From Bacteroidia bacterium (lineage in GTDB: Bacteria > Bacteroidota > Bacteroidia > NS11-12g > UBA9320), in contig JAGYJG010000001.1 in assembly GCA_018402155.1 (NCBI GenBank), positions 942,198 to 1,006,197 on the forward strand: a stretch of 64,000 nt of DNA, in the 5' to 3' direction. The notes under the pieces are model-generated. The model was not told the DNA's origin. It did no database searches and saw only the letters and a program-made list of their open reading frames with translations. Of the stretch, positions 15,817-23,094 are shown one piece after another; positions within the stretch are counted from its first letter, which is position 1; the number at the start of each line of letters is the position of its first letter. The position numbers were made by a program, and so were the translations under genes.

Positions 15817-17112
15817 ATGAAAAAAATAATTTTAACAAAAATGGTAATGCTAGCGGGACTGGTTATTGCCTTTATGTCTTGTAACGACATTGAGCCAGCC
15901 AGTCCAAATGAAGCAGTAAAATGGAAAATTCCATACAGTCTCGTTGGAGAATACGCTTTGGCATACAGAACTAGTCAAAGTTCCGACATTAAAAACAAAA
16001 GTAGTGAGAATAGCATCTTCTCTATTTGTGAGATAGACTCATTCGTAGACAAAGATGATCTTACTGCAATGTACGTCATTAACTTTTGTAACGATAGCGG
16101 TTGGGTCATACTAAGTGCGGATTACAGAATGGAACCAATAATGGCTCACAATGATGAGGGTAGTTTTGGTCACGGAGATATTCCTGGCGGCCTAGCTATG
16201 TGGATATTGGCAAGTGTAGAGTCAATCGAGGATATAAGAGAGCATGATGTTAAGCACCCTTCAGCAGATATTGCTTGGACAGTATCCTTAAATGATTACG
16301 GTCTAGATGACGATATCCCATCACGTCCTGATATTGGGATAAACGGCGGACTTGGACCTGGTGAGCTAGACCCATGTCTATTAGGAATTGTCTCTTCAAC
16401 ATATACTAAAGGACCATTATTAAATACCACTTGGGGACAAGAGTGTACATATAATGATGATGTTCCCAATTGCACAACAGGTGATTGTGGTAAAATGCCT
16501 GTTGGTTGTGTTGCAACCGCATGTGGTCAGATAATGCAGTATTGGGGTCATCCACAAGCTACTTTTGACTTTACGGCTATGTCTTTGAATAATGGTAATA
16601 GTGAAGTTGCCAAGCTATTAGAAGATTTTGGTGATGAAGTTAACATGAACTACCAATGTGACGGTTCCGGGTCACAGAGCAACGATGCAAAAAAATGTCT
16701 TGATAACGTCTATAACTATCACGATCCAGAATTTGTTCCATACAATTATGCAACGCTTATGGGTGACTTACAGAAAGATTGGCCAGTGTATTTGGATGGA
16801 TGTAGAATTATAAATGTAAACGATAGAAACTGGTGGCAGTTTTGGATTCCTCGTGTTGAATATGATGGCTGTCACGCTTGGGTATGTGATGGATATAAAT
16901 ATTCATACCGTAAATGTCCAAATAAACCTACCAAGAAATGGGGACACCTACTTCATATGAATTGGGGATGGCATGAGGTAAACCCCAATACTCTTGTTCC
17001 TGATTCATGGATGCGTGATTTCAATGGTTGGTATCGTTATAATGACTGGACAATTCCAAACGGGAGAAATTATCAATTTGCTCAGGATATGATTTATAAC
17101 ATTGATAGATGA
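15817..17112 (+). CDS. C10 family (streptopain/SpeB-type) cysteine protease lipoprotein
   Basis: 431 residues from the ATG at 15817. The in-frame ATG at 15775 lies in the leader hairpin and is rejected. The signal peptide ends in the lipobox FMSC, so the protein is a lipoprotein. Residues 40-130 form the Spi-type propeptide (YVINFCNDSGWVILSADYRM, PIMAHNDEG). The catalytic domain has the nucleophile Cys near 231 in PVGCVATACGQIMQYW, the catalytic His near 352 in GCHAWVCDGY, and the conserved Trp in LHMNWGWHEV. C10 enzymes are papain-fold proteases made as zymogens. Extra cysteines (QECTYNDDVPNCTTGDCGK) are unusual. The 171-residue lipoprotein that overlaps the end of the gene is a candidate inhibitor, since C10 genes often sit beside propeptide-like or other inhibitors. 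Confidence 0.9.
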   Translation: MKKIILTKMVMLAGLVIAFMSCNDIEPASPNEAVKWKIPYSLVGEYALAYRTSQSSDIKNKSSENSIFSICEIDSFVDKDDLTAMYVINFCNDSGWVILSADYRMEPIMAHNDEGSFGHGDIPGGLAMWILASVESIEDIREHDVKHPSADIAWTVSLNDYGLDDDIPSRPDIGINGGLGPGELDPCLLGIVSSTYTKGPLLNTTWGQECTYNDDVPNCTTGDCGKMPVGCVATACGQIMQYWGHPQATFDFTAMSLNNGNSEVAKLLEDFGDEVNMNYQCDGSGSQSNDAKKCLDNVYNYHDPEFVPYNYATLMGDLQKDWPVYLDGCRIINVNDRNWWQFWIPRVEYDGCHAWVCDGYKYSYRKCPNKPTKKWGHLLHMNWGWHEVNPNTLVPDSWMRDFNGWYRYNDWTIPNGRNYQFAQDMIYNIDR

Positions 17113-17624
17113 TGAAGTATATACTAATTTTCACCCTTGCACTCTGTTTTGGATGCAATGAAGATGAACACGACAAGAAATGGGACTTAAGACCGAACAC
17201 TGCCCTTACAATTGGTTTTAAGGATACATTAGATTTTAATTCTAAGTATCCACTAAACAGAATGAGTAGCAGTCCAAGTAAATCTGAACCAAATCTTATA
17301 TACTACTTTAAAGATAGTGAAAAACACTACTTAGAGGCAGGCGTGATTAAAAACGGTGGGTTAAACATTCCTTTCCAGTACCCGTACTACAGTTTTAGTG
17401 TCTCTAACGATTTAAATACAATAAGTGCCATAGGAGGTTACAAATTATTTTATATTGACTGGCCAAATGGCCAAACAGATACTCTATACGCTAATTATCG
17501 ATCCGACTTAAAGGGTCCAAATGAATGTAATTGTTCAGAGCCTTTGGTTGAGCTTACTTTAAATGGTAAGCCTTTTATTGAAAAGACTGACTATAGTATA
17601 AACGGTGTCTACGTCTTTGAATAA
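17109..17624 (+). CDS. Lipoprotein next to C10 protease, possible inhibitor
   Basis: 171 residues. The signal peptide ends in the lipobox CFGC. The rest is a single beta-rich domain (NTALTIGFKDTLDF, HYLEAGVIKNGGLNIPF, YKLFYIDWPNGQTDTLYANY) with a CNCSEP turn and the closing segment ELTLNGKPFIEKTDYSINGVYVFE. No propeptide-like repeat of the protease is evident. It overlaps the C10 protease gene by 4 bases, so co-translation is likely. A role as inhibitor or immunity protein is inferred from known C10 loci in streptococci and Bacteroides, not from sequence similarity. Confidence 0.6.
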   Translation: MMKYILIFTLALCFGCNEDEHDKKWDLRPNTALTIGFKDTLDFNSKYPLNRMSSSPSKSEPNLIYYFKDSEKHYLEAGVIKNGGLNIPFQYPYYSFSVSNDLNTISAIGGYKLFYIDWPNGQTDTLYANYRSDLKGPNECNCSEPLVELTLNGKPFIEKTDYSINGVYVFE

Positions 17625-17628
17625 GAAA

Positions 17629-17741
17629 GGCTATCACCAACACAAAATAAAACGCAATGCCGCTCCGCCTCGGCGGACGTGCTGCAAGCCTGCCCCGCAG
17701 GCTTGCAGCACGTGCGTTTATTCGAACCGTTGGTGATAACC
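17629..17741 (+). repeat. attC-like boundary element E7
   Basis: The outer arms GGCTATCACCAAC (17629-17641) and GTTGGTGATAACC (17729-17741) pair with one mismatch over 13 bases. The inner arms AATAAAACGCA/TGCGTTTATT pair, and the tip hairpin CGTGCTGCAAGCCTGC/GCAGGCTTGCAGCACG is perfect. This is the most regular element in the array. Confidence 0.8.
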
Positions 17742-17830
17742 TAAAGAAAGAAAAGTAGGCGAGTTAGTGATTGCGAAAAAAGCAGTATATTAGTCGACCG
17801 AACCATTCGCTTGTAAACGAATGCAGCTCT
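17729..17830 (+). promoter_or_regulatory. Type I unit leader, copy 5 of 5 (of a broken unit)
   Basis: It differs from the copy at 15609 at only a few bases. The downstream 200 bases, including the hairpin at 17897-17915 and the start of the gene, are identical to 15711-15892 and onward. Confidence 0.6.
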
Positions 17831-17936
17831 GGACAAAGGTTAAAACCAGCATTAAAAACTGCAAGAACTTAATCAATTCTCGCAGCAATTTTTAATGTTC
17901 CGCAGAAAACGGAACGGTTTAAACAAATTAGAAACA

Positions 17937-18023
17937 ATGAAAAAAATAATTTTAACAAAAATGGTAATGCTAGCGGGACTGGTTATTGCCTTTATGTCTT
18001 GTAACGACATTGAGCTGTTGTAA
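17937..18023 (+). pseudogene. Truncated duplicate of the C10 protease gene start
   Basis: Only the signal peptide and first mature residues remain: 26 codons identical to the gene at 15817, up to the codon GAG of NDIE. The sequence then switches abruptly to CTGTTGTAAGC and stops. The break lies near 18015. Upstream, the leader is nearly identical to that of the intact unit. The 3' part of the unit, including its boundary element, is missing, and the next sequence belongs to a relic unit. This is a recent duplication followed by deletion, or an incomplete recombination. Confidence 0.85.
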
Positions 18024-18055
18024 GCTCCCCCAAAAATAGTACGGAATAAAAGTAG

Positions 18056-18169
18056 AAAATTAATAATTTTTACAATTGTCAACAAATACATGTCTGCCGA
18101 CAAGCAATGTGGGAAGCACACTTTGAAGATTTTCCTCCAGTGGCGGATAAACTTTTGGATTTAGTTTAA
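18056..18169 (+). pseudogene. Relic of a short ORF, copy 2 of 3
   Basis: Here the frame is open through the site where the other two copies have TGA. It reads CRQAMWEAHFEDFPPVADK and ends at TAA, but no start codon is present after an upstream TAG. Substitutions against copies 1 and 3 are conservative in this frame, with Glu/Asp, Ser/Phe and Leu/Val exchanges. The product family is not recognised. Confidence 0.45.
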
Positions 18170-18270
18170 GAAAAGCATATTTTTGAGAACACGATATGAG
18201 AATAAACGTACCCACTTCACCAATAATGCTTTTTAACTATATCAATGAACCAATTCAAAGTTGCGTAGAT

Positions 18271-18325
18271 AGTAAAAATAGACGCATGTTTTGTGGGGAG
18301 TTACGTCTATACTAATGTTGTGTTT
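18271..18325 (+). repeat. attC-like boundary element E8, short hairpin type
   Basis: ATAGACG (18278-18284) pairs with CGTCTAT (18304-18310), and TAGT/ACTA pair outside. The next unit starts with GTTGTGTTT at 18317-18325. The element is similar in layout to E2 and to the one at 22048. Confidence 0.5.
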
Positions 18326-18343
18326 CATTAAGAATAACTAAAT

Positions 18344-18673
18344 ATGAGTGACATAAAAGAAATAACTGAAGCTCTGATTAAATTCAGAAATGAACGGGAC
18401 TGGGAACAATTCCATAATCCTAAAGACCTTGCTATCGCTCTGAATATTGAGGCAGGTGAACTATTAGAAAATTTCTTATGGAAATCACATGAAGACTCAG
18501 ATAGGGAAAAGGTCAAGGAAGAATTAGCAGATGTACTTGCATACTCTCTTCTCTTAGCTGAAAAATATGGATTTGACGTCAAAGATATTCTGCTTGACAA
18601 AATCAAAAAGAATGGAGAAAAATATCCAATAGAGAAAGCAAAAGGAACTGCGAAAAAATATAACGAGCTTTAA
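18344..18673 (+). CDS. MazG-like nucleotide pyrophosphohydrolase
   Basis: 109 residues, a full-length single-domain member of the MazG-like/RS21-C6 (dCTPase) group. It has the metal-binding helices EAGELLENFLW (residues 36-46) and VKEELADVLAYSLLLAEKYG (58-77), and a C-terminal ENxxKYP-like segment (KKNGEKYPIEKAKG). These enzymes hydrolyse nucleoside triphosphates to monophosphates and pyrophosphate. It shares a base with the next gene (stop and start overlap at 18673), so it is coupled to the GIY-YIG/helicase protein. It has no signal peptide, in contrast to nearly all other genes of the array. Confidence 0.88.
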   Translation: MSDIKEITEALIKFRNERDWEQFHNPKDLAIALNIEAGELLENFLWKSHEDSDREKVKEELADVLAYSLLLAEKYGFDVKDILLDKIKKNGEKYPIEKAKGTAKKYNEL

Positions 18674-20865
18674 TGATTCAAACTCAAGTAAAAATAAATC
18701 ATTACGACTTTGAGAATAGTCTATTTGAAGATTTCAGTACAAATCATTTTGCTAAAGACCTTTGGCCACTAGTTTATATTTTAAGTGATGGTAATACCAA
18801 AACGGCTTATGTTGGTGAAACTACTGATGCCTATTCTAGAATGGGAACTCACTTAAAACATAAAACGAAAAGTAAACTTACATCAGTCCATTTAATCACA
18901 AGTGAAAAATTCAACAAATCTGCTACCCTTGATATAGAATCCAATCTGATAAAATATATGTCAGGGGATAATAAATTCACTCTACTAAATGGAAACCTTG
19001 GACTTGCTAATCACAATTATTACCAAAAAAAAGAAGTATACTGGGATATTTTCAATACGATTTGGAATCAGCTGAGAGCAGAAGGAATATCTAAACACTC
19101 TATAGAGCATATTGACAATTCTGACCTCTTCAAATATTCGCCATATAAAAGTTTAACTAAGGAACAAAGTCAAGGTTTGTTTCAAATATTACAGAGTCTC
19201 GCAACTGGAAAATATGATAATACTATTGTTGAAGGAGGCGCTGGTACTGGTAAGACAATTTTAGCCATATTCTTATTTAAAATGCTTTTAAGTCAATTAG
19301 AGGATTTTAGTTTTAAAGAGTTCGGTGCAGAAGAAAACACTTATATAGATTTAATTAATCAAATAAAAAAAGTACTTCCAAATCCTAAAATGGCATTAGT
19401 TGTACCAATGTCTTCATTCAGAACCACATTAAAAAAGGTTTTTAAAAATATAAAAGGTCTTAGTGCTAGTATGGTTATTGGTCCTGCCCAGGTGAGTAAG
19501 GAAAAATATGACTTACTAGTAGTTGATGAGTCGCACAGATTGAGAAGAAGGGTGAATTTGGGTGCTTATTTCGGAGCTTTTGATAAAGCTTGTCTAGCGC
19601 TTAATCTAGATAAGCATAATGCAAGTGAATTAGACTGGGTTACCAAGCAATCAAAGCATACTGTTTTATTTTATGATGAAGGGCAGTCAATTAAACCATC
19701 TGACGCAAAAAAAGAACAATTTGACCTAATCAAAAGAGATCAAAATACCTCTATTCTCAAATTAAAGTCCCAGTTCAGAGTAAAGGGTGGAAATGCGTAT
19801 GTTGAGTATATAGACGCTTTATTGCACAATAATCTAGAAGAAGGTTCCTCTAAATTCAATTCTAAAGAGTACGAGTTTACTATGTTTGATTCACTAGAAA
19901 CAATGATTGAACAAATAAAATTACGTGATAGAGAAAGTGGGCTTTCAAGACTTATTGCTGGTTACTCTTGGGAATGGAAATCAAACAAAGACAAGGATGC
20001 TTTTGATATTAAAATAGATGATGTTCAGCTAAAATGGAACGGCACTTCAAATGATTGGATTAATTCAGATGGAGCAATAAATGAAGTTGGATGTATACAT
20101 ACTACTCAAGGCTATGACCTAAATTATTCTGGGATTATTTTTGGAAACGAAATATCCTTTAATCCTGAGACCAAAGAAATTATAGTAAAAGAAGAAAACT
20201 ATTTTGATAAAAACGGGAAACAGTCCATTAAAGACCCCGAGGAATTAAAAGCCTTTATCCTAAATATTTACAAAACCATTATGCTTAGAGGGATAAAAGG
20301 CACATATATTTATGTGTGTGACCCACTATTAAAAGCTCATTTTGAATCTTTTGTGCATAAATACAAAACTAATCAAGTTGAAATCAAAACATTAGTCAGA
20401 ACCAAGAATATCAGACCTTTTGAAAATTCAATTCCACTTTACAGCCTAAAAGTAGCAGCTGGCGAATTTGGCGAATTACAACAATTAGAAGATGTGGAAT
20501 GGCTTAATATTCCTGAAAAAATTAAACCGAGTAAAGACTTGTTTGCTTGTCAGGTAATTGGTGAGTCTATGAATAAGGTAATTCCAAATGGTGCATTATG
20601 TTTATTTCGAAAATATTCAGGAGGTTCGAGAAATGGTCAAATAGTTTTGGTTGAAAACACCAATATGCATGATTCTGATTTCGGTTCATGCTATACAGTA
20701 AAAGAATATGAGAGTAAAAAATATGAAGATGAAGATGGTTGGAAACACCAATCCATTATTTTAAAACCTTTATCGACTGACAGTTCCTACGAAAATATGG
20801 TGTTAGAAGATCAAGATTTCACCAAGTTTAAAGTAATAGGAACCTTTGAATGCGTATTAGAATAA
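18673..20865 (+). CDS. GIY-YIG / DUF2075 helicase / S24-like fusion protein
   Basis: 730 residues with three domains. Residues 30-110 form a GIY-YIG nuclease-like domain (PLVYILSDG, TAYVGETTDAYSRMGTHLKH). Residues 165-600 are a DUF2075/Schlafen-type helicase: Walker A EGGAGTGKT near 188, Walker B LLVVDESHR near 283, SQFRVKGG near 370 and HTTQGYDLNYSGIIFG near 476. Residues 610-730 resemble LexA/S24 peptidase: CQVIGESMNKVIPNGALCLF with Ser near 630, then NGQIVLVE and a late conserved Lys. The protein probably acts on DNA or RNA and may sense or process a signal through the S24 part. With the coupled MazG-like enzyme, it looks like a two-gene anti-phage module. That role is inferred from domains and context. 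Confidence 0.85.
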   Translation: MIQTQVKINHYDFENSLFEDFSTNHFAKDLWPLVYILSDGNTKTAYVGETTDAYSRMGTHLKHKTKSKLTSVHLITSEKFNKSATLDIESNLIKYMSGDNKFTLLNGNLGLANHNYYQKKEVYWDIFNTIWNQLRAEGISKHSIEHIDNSDLFKYSPYKSLTKEQSQGLFQILQSLATGKYDNTIVEGGAGTGKTILAIFLFKMLLSQLEDFSFKEFGAEENTYIDLINQIKKVLPNPKMALVVPMSSFRTTLKKVFKNIKGLSASMVIGPAQVSKEKYDLLVVDESHRLRRRVNLGAYFGAFDKACLALNLDKHNASELDWVTKQSKHTVLFYDEGQSIKPSDAKKEQFDLIKRDQNTSILKLKSQFRVKGGNAYVEYIDALLHNNLEEGSSKFNSKEYEFTMFDSLETMIEQIKLRDRESGLSRLIAGYSWEWKSNKDKDAFDIKIDDVQLKWNGTSNDWINSDGAINEVGCIHTTQGYDLNYSGIIFGNEISFNPETKEIIVKEENYFDKNGKQSIKDPEELKAFILNIYKTIMLRGIKGTYIYVCDPLLKAHFESFVHKYKTNQVEIKTLVRTKNIRPFENSIPLYSLKVAAGEFGELQQLEDVEWLNIPEKIKPSKDLFACQVIGESMNKVIPNGALCLFRKYSGGSRNGQIVLVENTNMHDSDFGSCYTVKEYESKKYEDEDGWKHQSIILKPLSTDSSYENMVLEDQDFTKFKVIGTFECVLE

Positions 20866-20871
20866 AAACAA

Positions 20872-20938
20872 AAACACAACAATGTGAATAATGCATAGCA
20901 CCCTTTGGGAAGCTACGACACTATACACGTAACGTAAG
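20872..20938 (+). repeat. attC-like boundary element E9
   Basis: The left arm AAACACAAC (20872-20880) is the exact complement of this unit's own start GTTGTGTTT (18317-18325). The tip is a hairpin AGCACCC/GGGAAGCT, with GTG/CAC pairs further out. The right end is CGTAACGTAAGC, because the next unit is type III and starts GTAAGC at 20934. The element is about 65 bases, close to the smallest classical attC sites. Confidence 0.72.
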
Positions 20939-20951
20939 CAGATAATAAATT
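20934..20951 (+). promoter_or_regulatory. Type III unit start
   Basis: GTAAGCAGATAATA, followed after a few bases by the ATG, is shared with 21848-21865. The leader is only 18 bases long, so any promoter must lie in the preceding element or unit. Confidence 0.45.
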
Positions 20952-21719
20952 ATGAACAGACAAATAAAAATTATTTTTACAATTGTCTCAATTTCATTCA
21001 GTGGAATTTCATTTGCGCAAAATAACAATCTGTTCGTAAAAAATAATTCCCTATTCCTAGCTGATAAGAGAGACACAATTTTGATTTTAGCAAATGTTGA
21101 TCAAATTGGTGTTACATTTAATAAAGTAACTCCTTTTGTCAGGAATTCAAATATTGGCCTTTTAGATTCAAGTTTTAACATTGTACTTGAGCCCAAGTAT
21201 CATTTATGCGGTTCTGAACTTGAATTTAAAGAAGGGTTATTAAAAGTTTCAAATGGTGATCGAGGAATTGTCTATATCGATTATTCAGGAAAAGAAATTA
21301 TCACTTTGGATAATGTATGTTCATGTTGCTTTGAAAACAACTGGGCTACTTCTTTTAGCAACGGTTATATAATCTCATACAATGGTAATTGGCATGTTAC
21401 TGATAGAGCAAATAATACTTTGGAGATAACTTCGTCAGAGACTTTTAGTTCTCAGACTCTTCAAGAACATTTTCATCAATCAAATCCCTTCGGAGTTGTT
21501 AATTCCCTTGGAGTTGTTCTTTTTAAAACCAGTGATAACTTGTATGGATTAATTTTGAATGGAAATGTATGCGTTCCTCCAATTTATTCAGAAATCATAC
21601 TATACAATTCTGATAGCCCAGGCATTTGGGCAGATTGTAAAAACATAAATAATAAGAGAGAAGGTTCATATTACATTGATGTTTTAAGAAACACAATTAC
21701 AATTTATAAAATAGAATAA
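20952..21719 (+). CDS. Secreted WG-repeat-like protein
   Basis: 255 residues. Signal peptide MNRQIKIIFTIVSISFSGIS followed by FAQ. The mature protein has repeating segments that resemble WG (KWG) beta repeats: TPFVRNSNIGLLDSSFNIVL with EPKYH, GLLKVSNGDRGIVYIDYSGK and NLYGLILNGN with VCVPPIYSEI. The cysteine cluster CSCC lies near residue 120. WG-repeat proteins are typically secreted and of unknown function. The first 12 codons resemble those of the relic ORFs at 1711 and 21866, which suggests reuse of the type III start and signal sequence. Confidence 0.65.
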   Translation: MNRQIKIIFTIVSISFSGISFAQNNNLFVKNNSLFLADKRDTILILANVDQIGVTFNKVTPFVRNSNIGLLDSSFNIVLEPKYHLCGSELEFKEGLLKVSNGDRGIVYIDYSGKEIITLDNVCSCCFENNWATSFSNGYIISYNGNWHVTDRANNTLEITSSETFSSQTLQEHFHQSNPFGVVNSLGVVLFKTSDNLYGLILNGNVCVPPIYSEIILYNSDSPGIWADCKNINNKREGSYYIDVLRNTITIYKIE

Positions 21720-21750
21720 CATATTCTAATAATGTATATAAAAAATAGGC

Positions 21751-21853
21751 GAAACAACACTAAATAAAAGGCTTTTGGCTCGTATCAAAGTTCTTGTTTA
21801 ACCGAAAGTTACGTGCTTCGAAATCGCCTACGTTTATTAACCAAACCGTAAGC
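21751..21853 (+). repeat. attC-like boundary element E10
   Basis: AAATAAAAGGC pairs with GCCTACGTTTATT with a small bulge. CAACAC lies before the left inner arm, as in E5-E7, and AACCGT precedes the next start at 21848. Its outer arm does not match this unit's start GTAAGC, so the reciprocal rule fails here. Confidence 0.5.
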
Positions 21854-21865
21854 AGATAATATAGT

Positions 21866-21991
21866 ATGAATAGACTATTGAAAATAATTATTGTTAGCTA
21901 TCAACAAATACATGTCTGCCGACAAGCAATGTGAGAAGAAAACTTTGAAGAGTCTCCTCCAGTGGCGGATAAACTTTTGGATTGGTTGTAA
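21866..21991 (+). pseudogene. Relic of a short ORF, copy 3 of 3
   Basis: From the ATG at 21866 the frame reads MNRLLKIIIVSYQQIHVCRQAM, then an in-frame TGA, then EENFEESPPVADKLLDWL and TAA. The copy at 18056 has TGG at the TGA site, so this copy is one substitution away from an intact 41-residue ORF. It follows a type III start. The family is not recognised. Confidence 0.5.
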
Positions 21992-22045
21992 AAATGCTAT
22001 TTTGAGACTTATAATGAGAAGTAGATGCCAAAGGTGCGGTAATAT

Positions 22046-22110
22046 ATAGTAGCGTACATAACGGAAATATGCACTATAGGGGGATTGTATTTGGCATATA
22101 CTAATGTTGG
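22046..22110 (+). repeat. attC-like boundary element E11, short hairpin type
   Basis: TAGTA and TATACTA pair outside, TATGC and GCATA pair inside, and the loop contains GGGGG. GTTGG follows at 22106. The layout is the same as in E2 and E8, each closing a unit that holds a relic ORF. Confidence 0.5.
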
Positions 22111-22316
22111 CGGTCATCCGAAGATAGATTTTTTCTACGTAGATTTGTAGAAATAGTAAGGACAGAAAGAACCAAACGGCCAAAAAATAGAAAGGCAAAT
22201 GAAATTTAGAAACGTTCTAATCTGTCAAAATGAAGAAGACCCAAAGGTGAAACGTGGCAACTAAGCACCAAGCCAGCAGAAAGGAGTTAGCCAAACAGTA
22301 TCCGACTGATTTCGGA
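22106..22316 (+). promoter_or_regulatory. Type II unit leader, copy 2 of 2, with promoter core
   Basis: It is conserved with 13491-13700, with a promoter core TAGATTTG at 22140-22147. The central part (AAACGTTCTAATCTGTC and onward to CAAGCC) is unchanged between copies, whereas the promoter-proximal and 3' ends carry scattered changes and short indels. Confidence 0.65.
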
Positions 22317-22342
22317 ATTTGTATTTAATAAAGAAAAATGAA

Positions 22343-22717
22343 ATGAAAAAATTATTGTATTTATTTTTAGCAGTATCACTAAGTGTTTCAGTGTATGCAA
22401 AAAAACCGAAGAAATCAGAAACACCAGCCCCAGCCGCTGAGGAAGTTACTGTCTATGACGGTAAAATTTACAAAAAAGAGGGACAACCAAATAATTTTTA
22501 TTGTAAGCATCGAAATAGAGTCTGTTGGATTGAACGCGACTGTTCTGATGACGTGAACGCGACTTGTCCCGTGCCAGGTGCGAAGATTATCAGTTTGTAC
22601 ACTGATGATGGAATCGAAACAATGGCGGTTCAAGATGTTATCTCTCTGGGTGAAGTAGAAGACCCTGAGATTGGTGAAATAGTTAATGCATATGAAATTA
22701 TATTTTTAGGAAATTAA
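22343..22717 (+). CDS. Small secreted Cys-containing protein
   Basis: 124 residues from the ATG at 22343. An in-frame start at 22319 lacks a signal-peptide-like beginning. Signal peptide MKKLLYLFLAVSLSVSVYAK is followed by a Lys/Pro/Ala stretch. The core FYCKHRNRVCWIERDC matches the FYCKDRSKLCYAEMTEGDC core of the next gene, so the two are related. A further Cys occurs in ATCPVPG. The acidic C-terminal half (DDGIETMAVQDVISLGEVED) has no Cys. It lies 4 bases before the related gene, and both precede a large secreted protein, as in the unit at 13491. The function is unknown. Confidence 0.6.
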   Translation: MKKLLYLFLAVSLSVSVYAKKPKKSETPAPAAEEVTVYDGKIYKKEGQPNNFYCKHRNRVCWIERDCSDDVNATCPVPGAKIISLYTDDGIETMAVQDVISLGEVEDPEIGEIVNAYEIIFLGN

Positions 22718-22721
22718 GAAA

Positions 22722-23090
22722 ATGAAAAGATTAAGTTTATTTATTACAGCAGTATTATTTTTTGTAGGTTTCAGTATTGCTTCAAATGGAAAAGGGGATT
22801 CAAAGAAAGAACCACTATTAAAGAAAAATGCCGAAATTACCGAATACAGAGGTAAACAAAAGTGGATTGATAAAAACAATAGGACTTTTTATTGTAAAGA
22901 CCGGAGTAAGCTGTGTTATGCCGAAATGACAGAGGGTGATTGCAACACAGCCGCAACCATTACCTATGGAGATGAGGGAACAGTTCATCACCAAGGCACA
23001 AAAGTTATTCAAATTGGAATGACTCCAGAATTTGAAATTATTGATGAAGAACCTTCATCTGTTTTCCAGATTGTTCCTGCTTGTCAATAA
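22722..23090 (+). CDS. Small secreted Cys-containing protein, related to the previous gene
   Basis: 122 residues. Signal peptide MKRLSLFITAVLFFVGFSIAS, then a Lys-rich stretch. The core TFYCKDRSKLCYAEMTEGDC shares spacing with the preceding gene. The C-terminal part (GTKVIQIGMTPEFEIIDEEP) is similar in character to the other small proteins. A terminal Cys (VPACQ) is unusual. Tandem duplication within one unit is likely. It is followed 4 bases later by the probable TTG start of the large gene. Confidence 0.6.
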   Translation: MKRLSLFITAVLFFVGFSIASNGKGDSKKEPLLKKNAEITEYRGKQKWIDKNNRTFYCKDRSKLCYAEMTEGDCNTAATITYGDEGTVHHQGTKVIQIGMTPEFEIIDEEPSSVFQIVPACQ

Positions 23091-23094
23091 AGTA

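Noticed and set aside
13391-17741. Palindromes E5-E7 as simple rho-independent terminators
   Set aside because: They end in GTTGG and the next leader, not in a T run. Their arms extend over about 100 bases and their left arm tracks the unit's own 5' end, which a terminator would not need.
17873-18121. Minus-strand ORF across the broken unit (and similar ones at 1839, 15456, 21875)
   Set aside because: They run antisense through leaders, hairpins and relic sequence, and change where those repeats change, so they are mirror images of repeats, not genes.
20952-21851. Type III units as full members of the reciprocal-arm rule
   Set aside because: The GTAAGC start has no matching complementary arm in E10, and the short hairpins E2, E8 and E11 lack an AAC-ending arm, so the rule is claimed only for type I, type II and the MazG unit.
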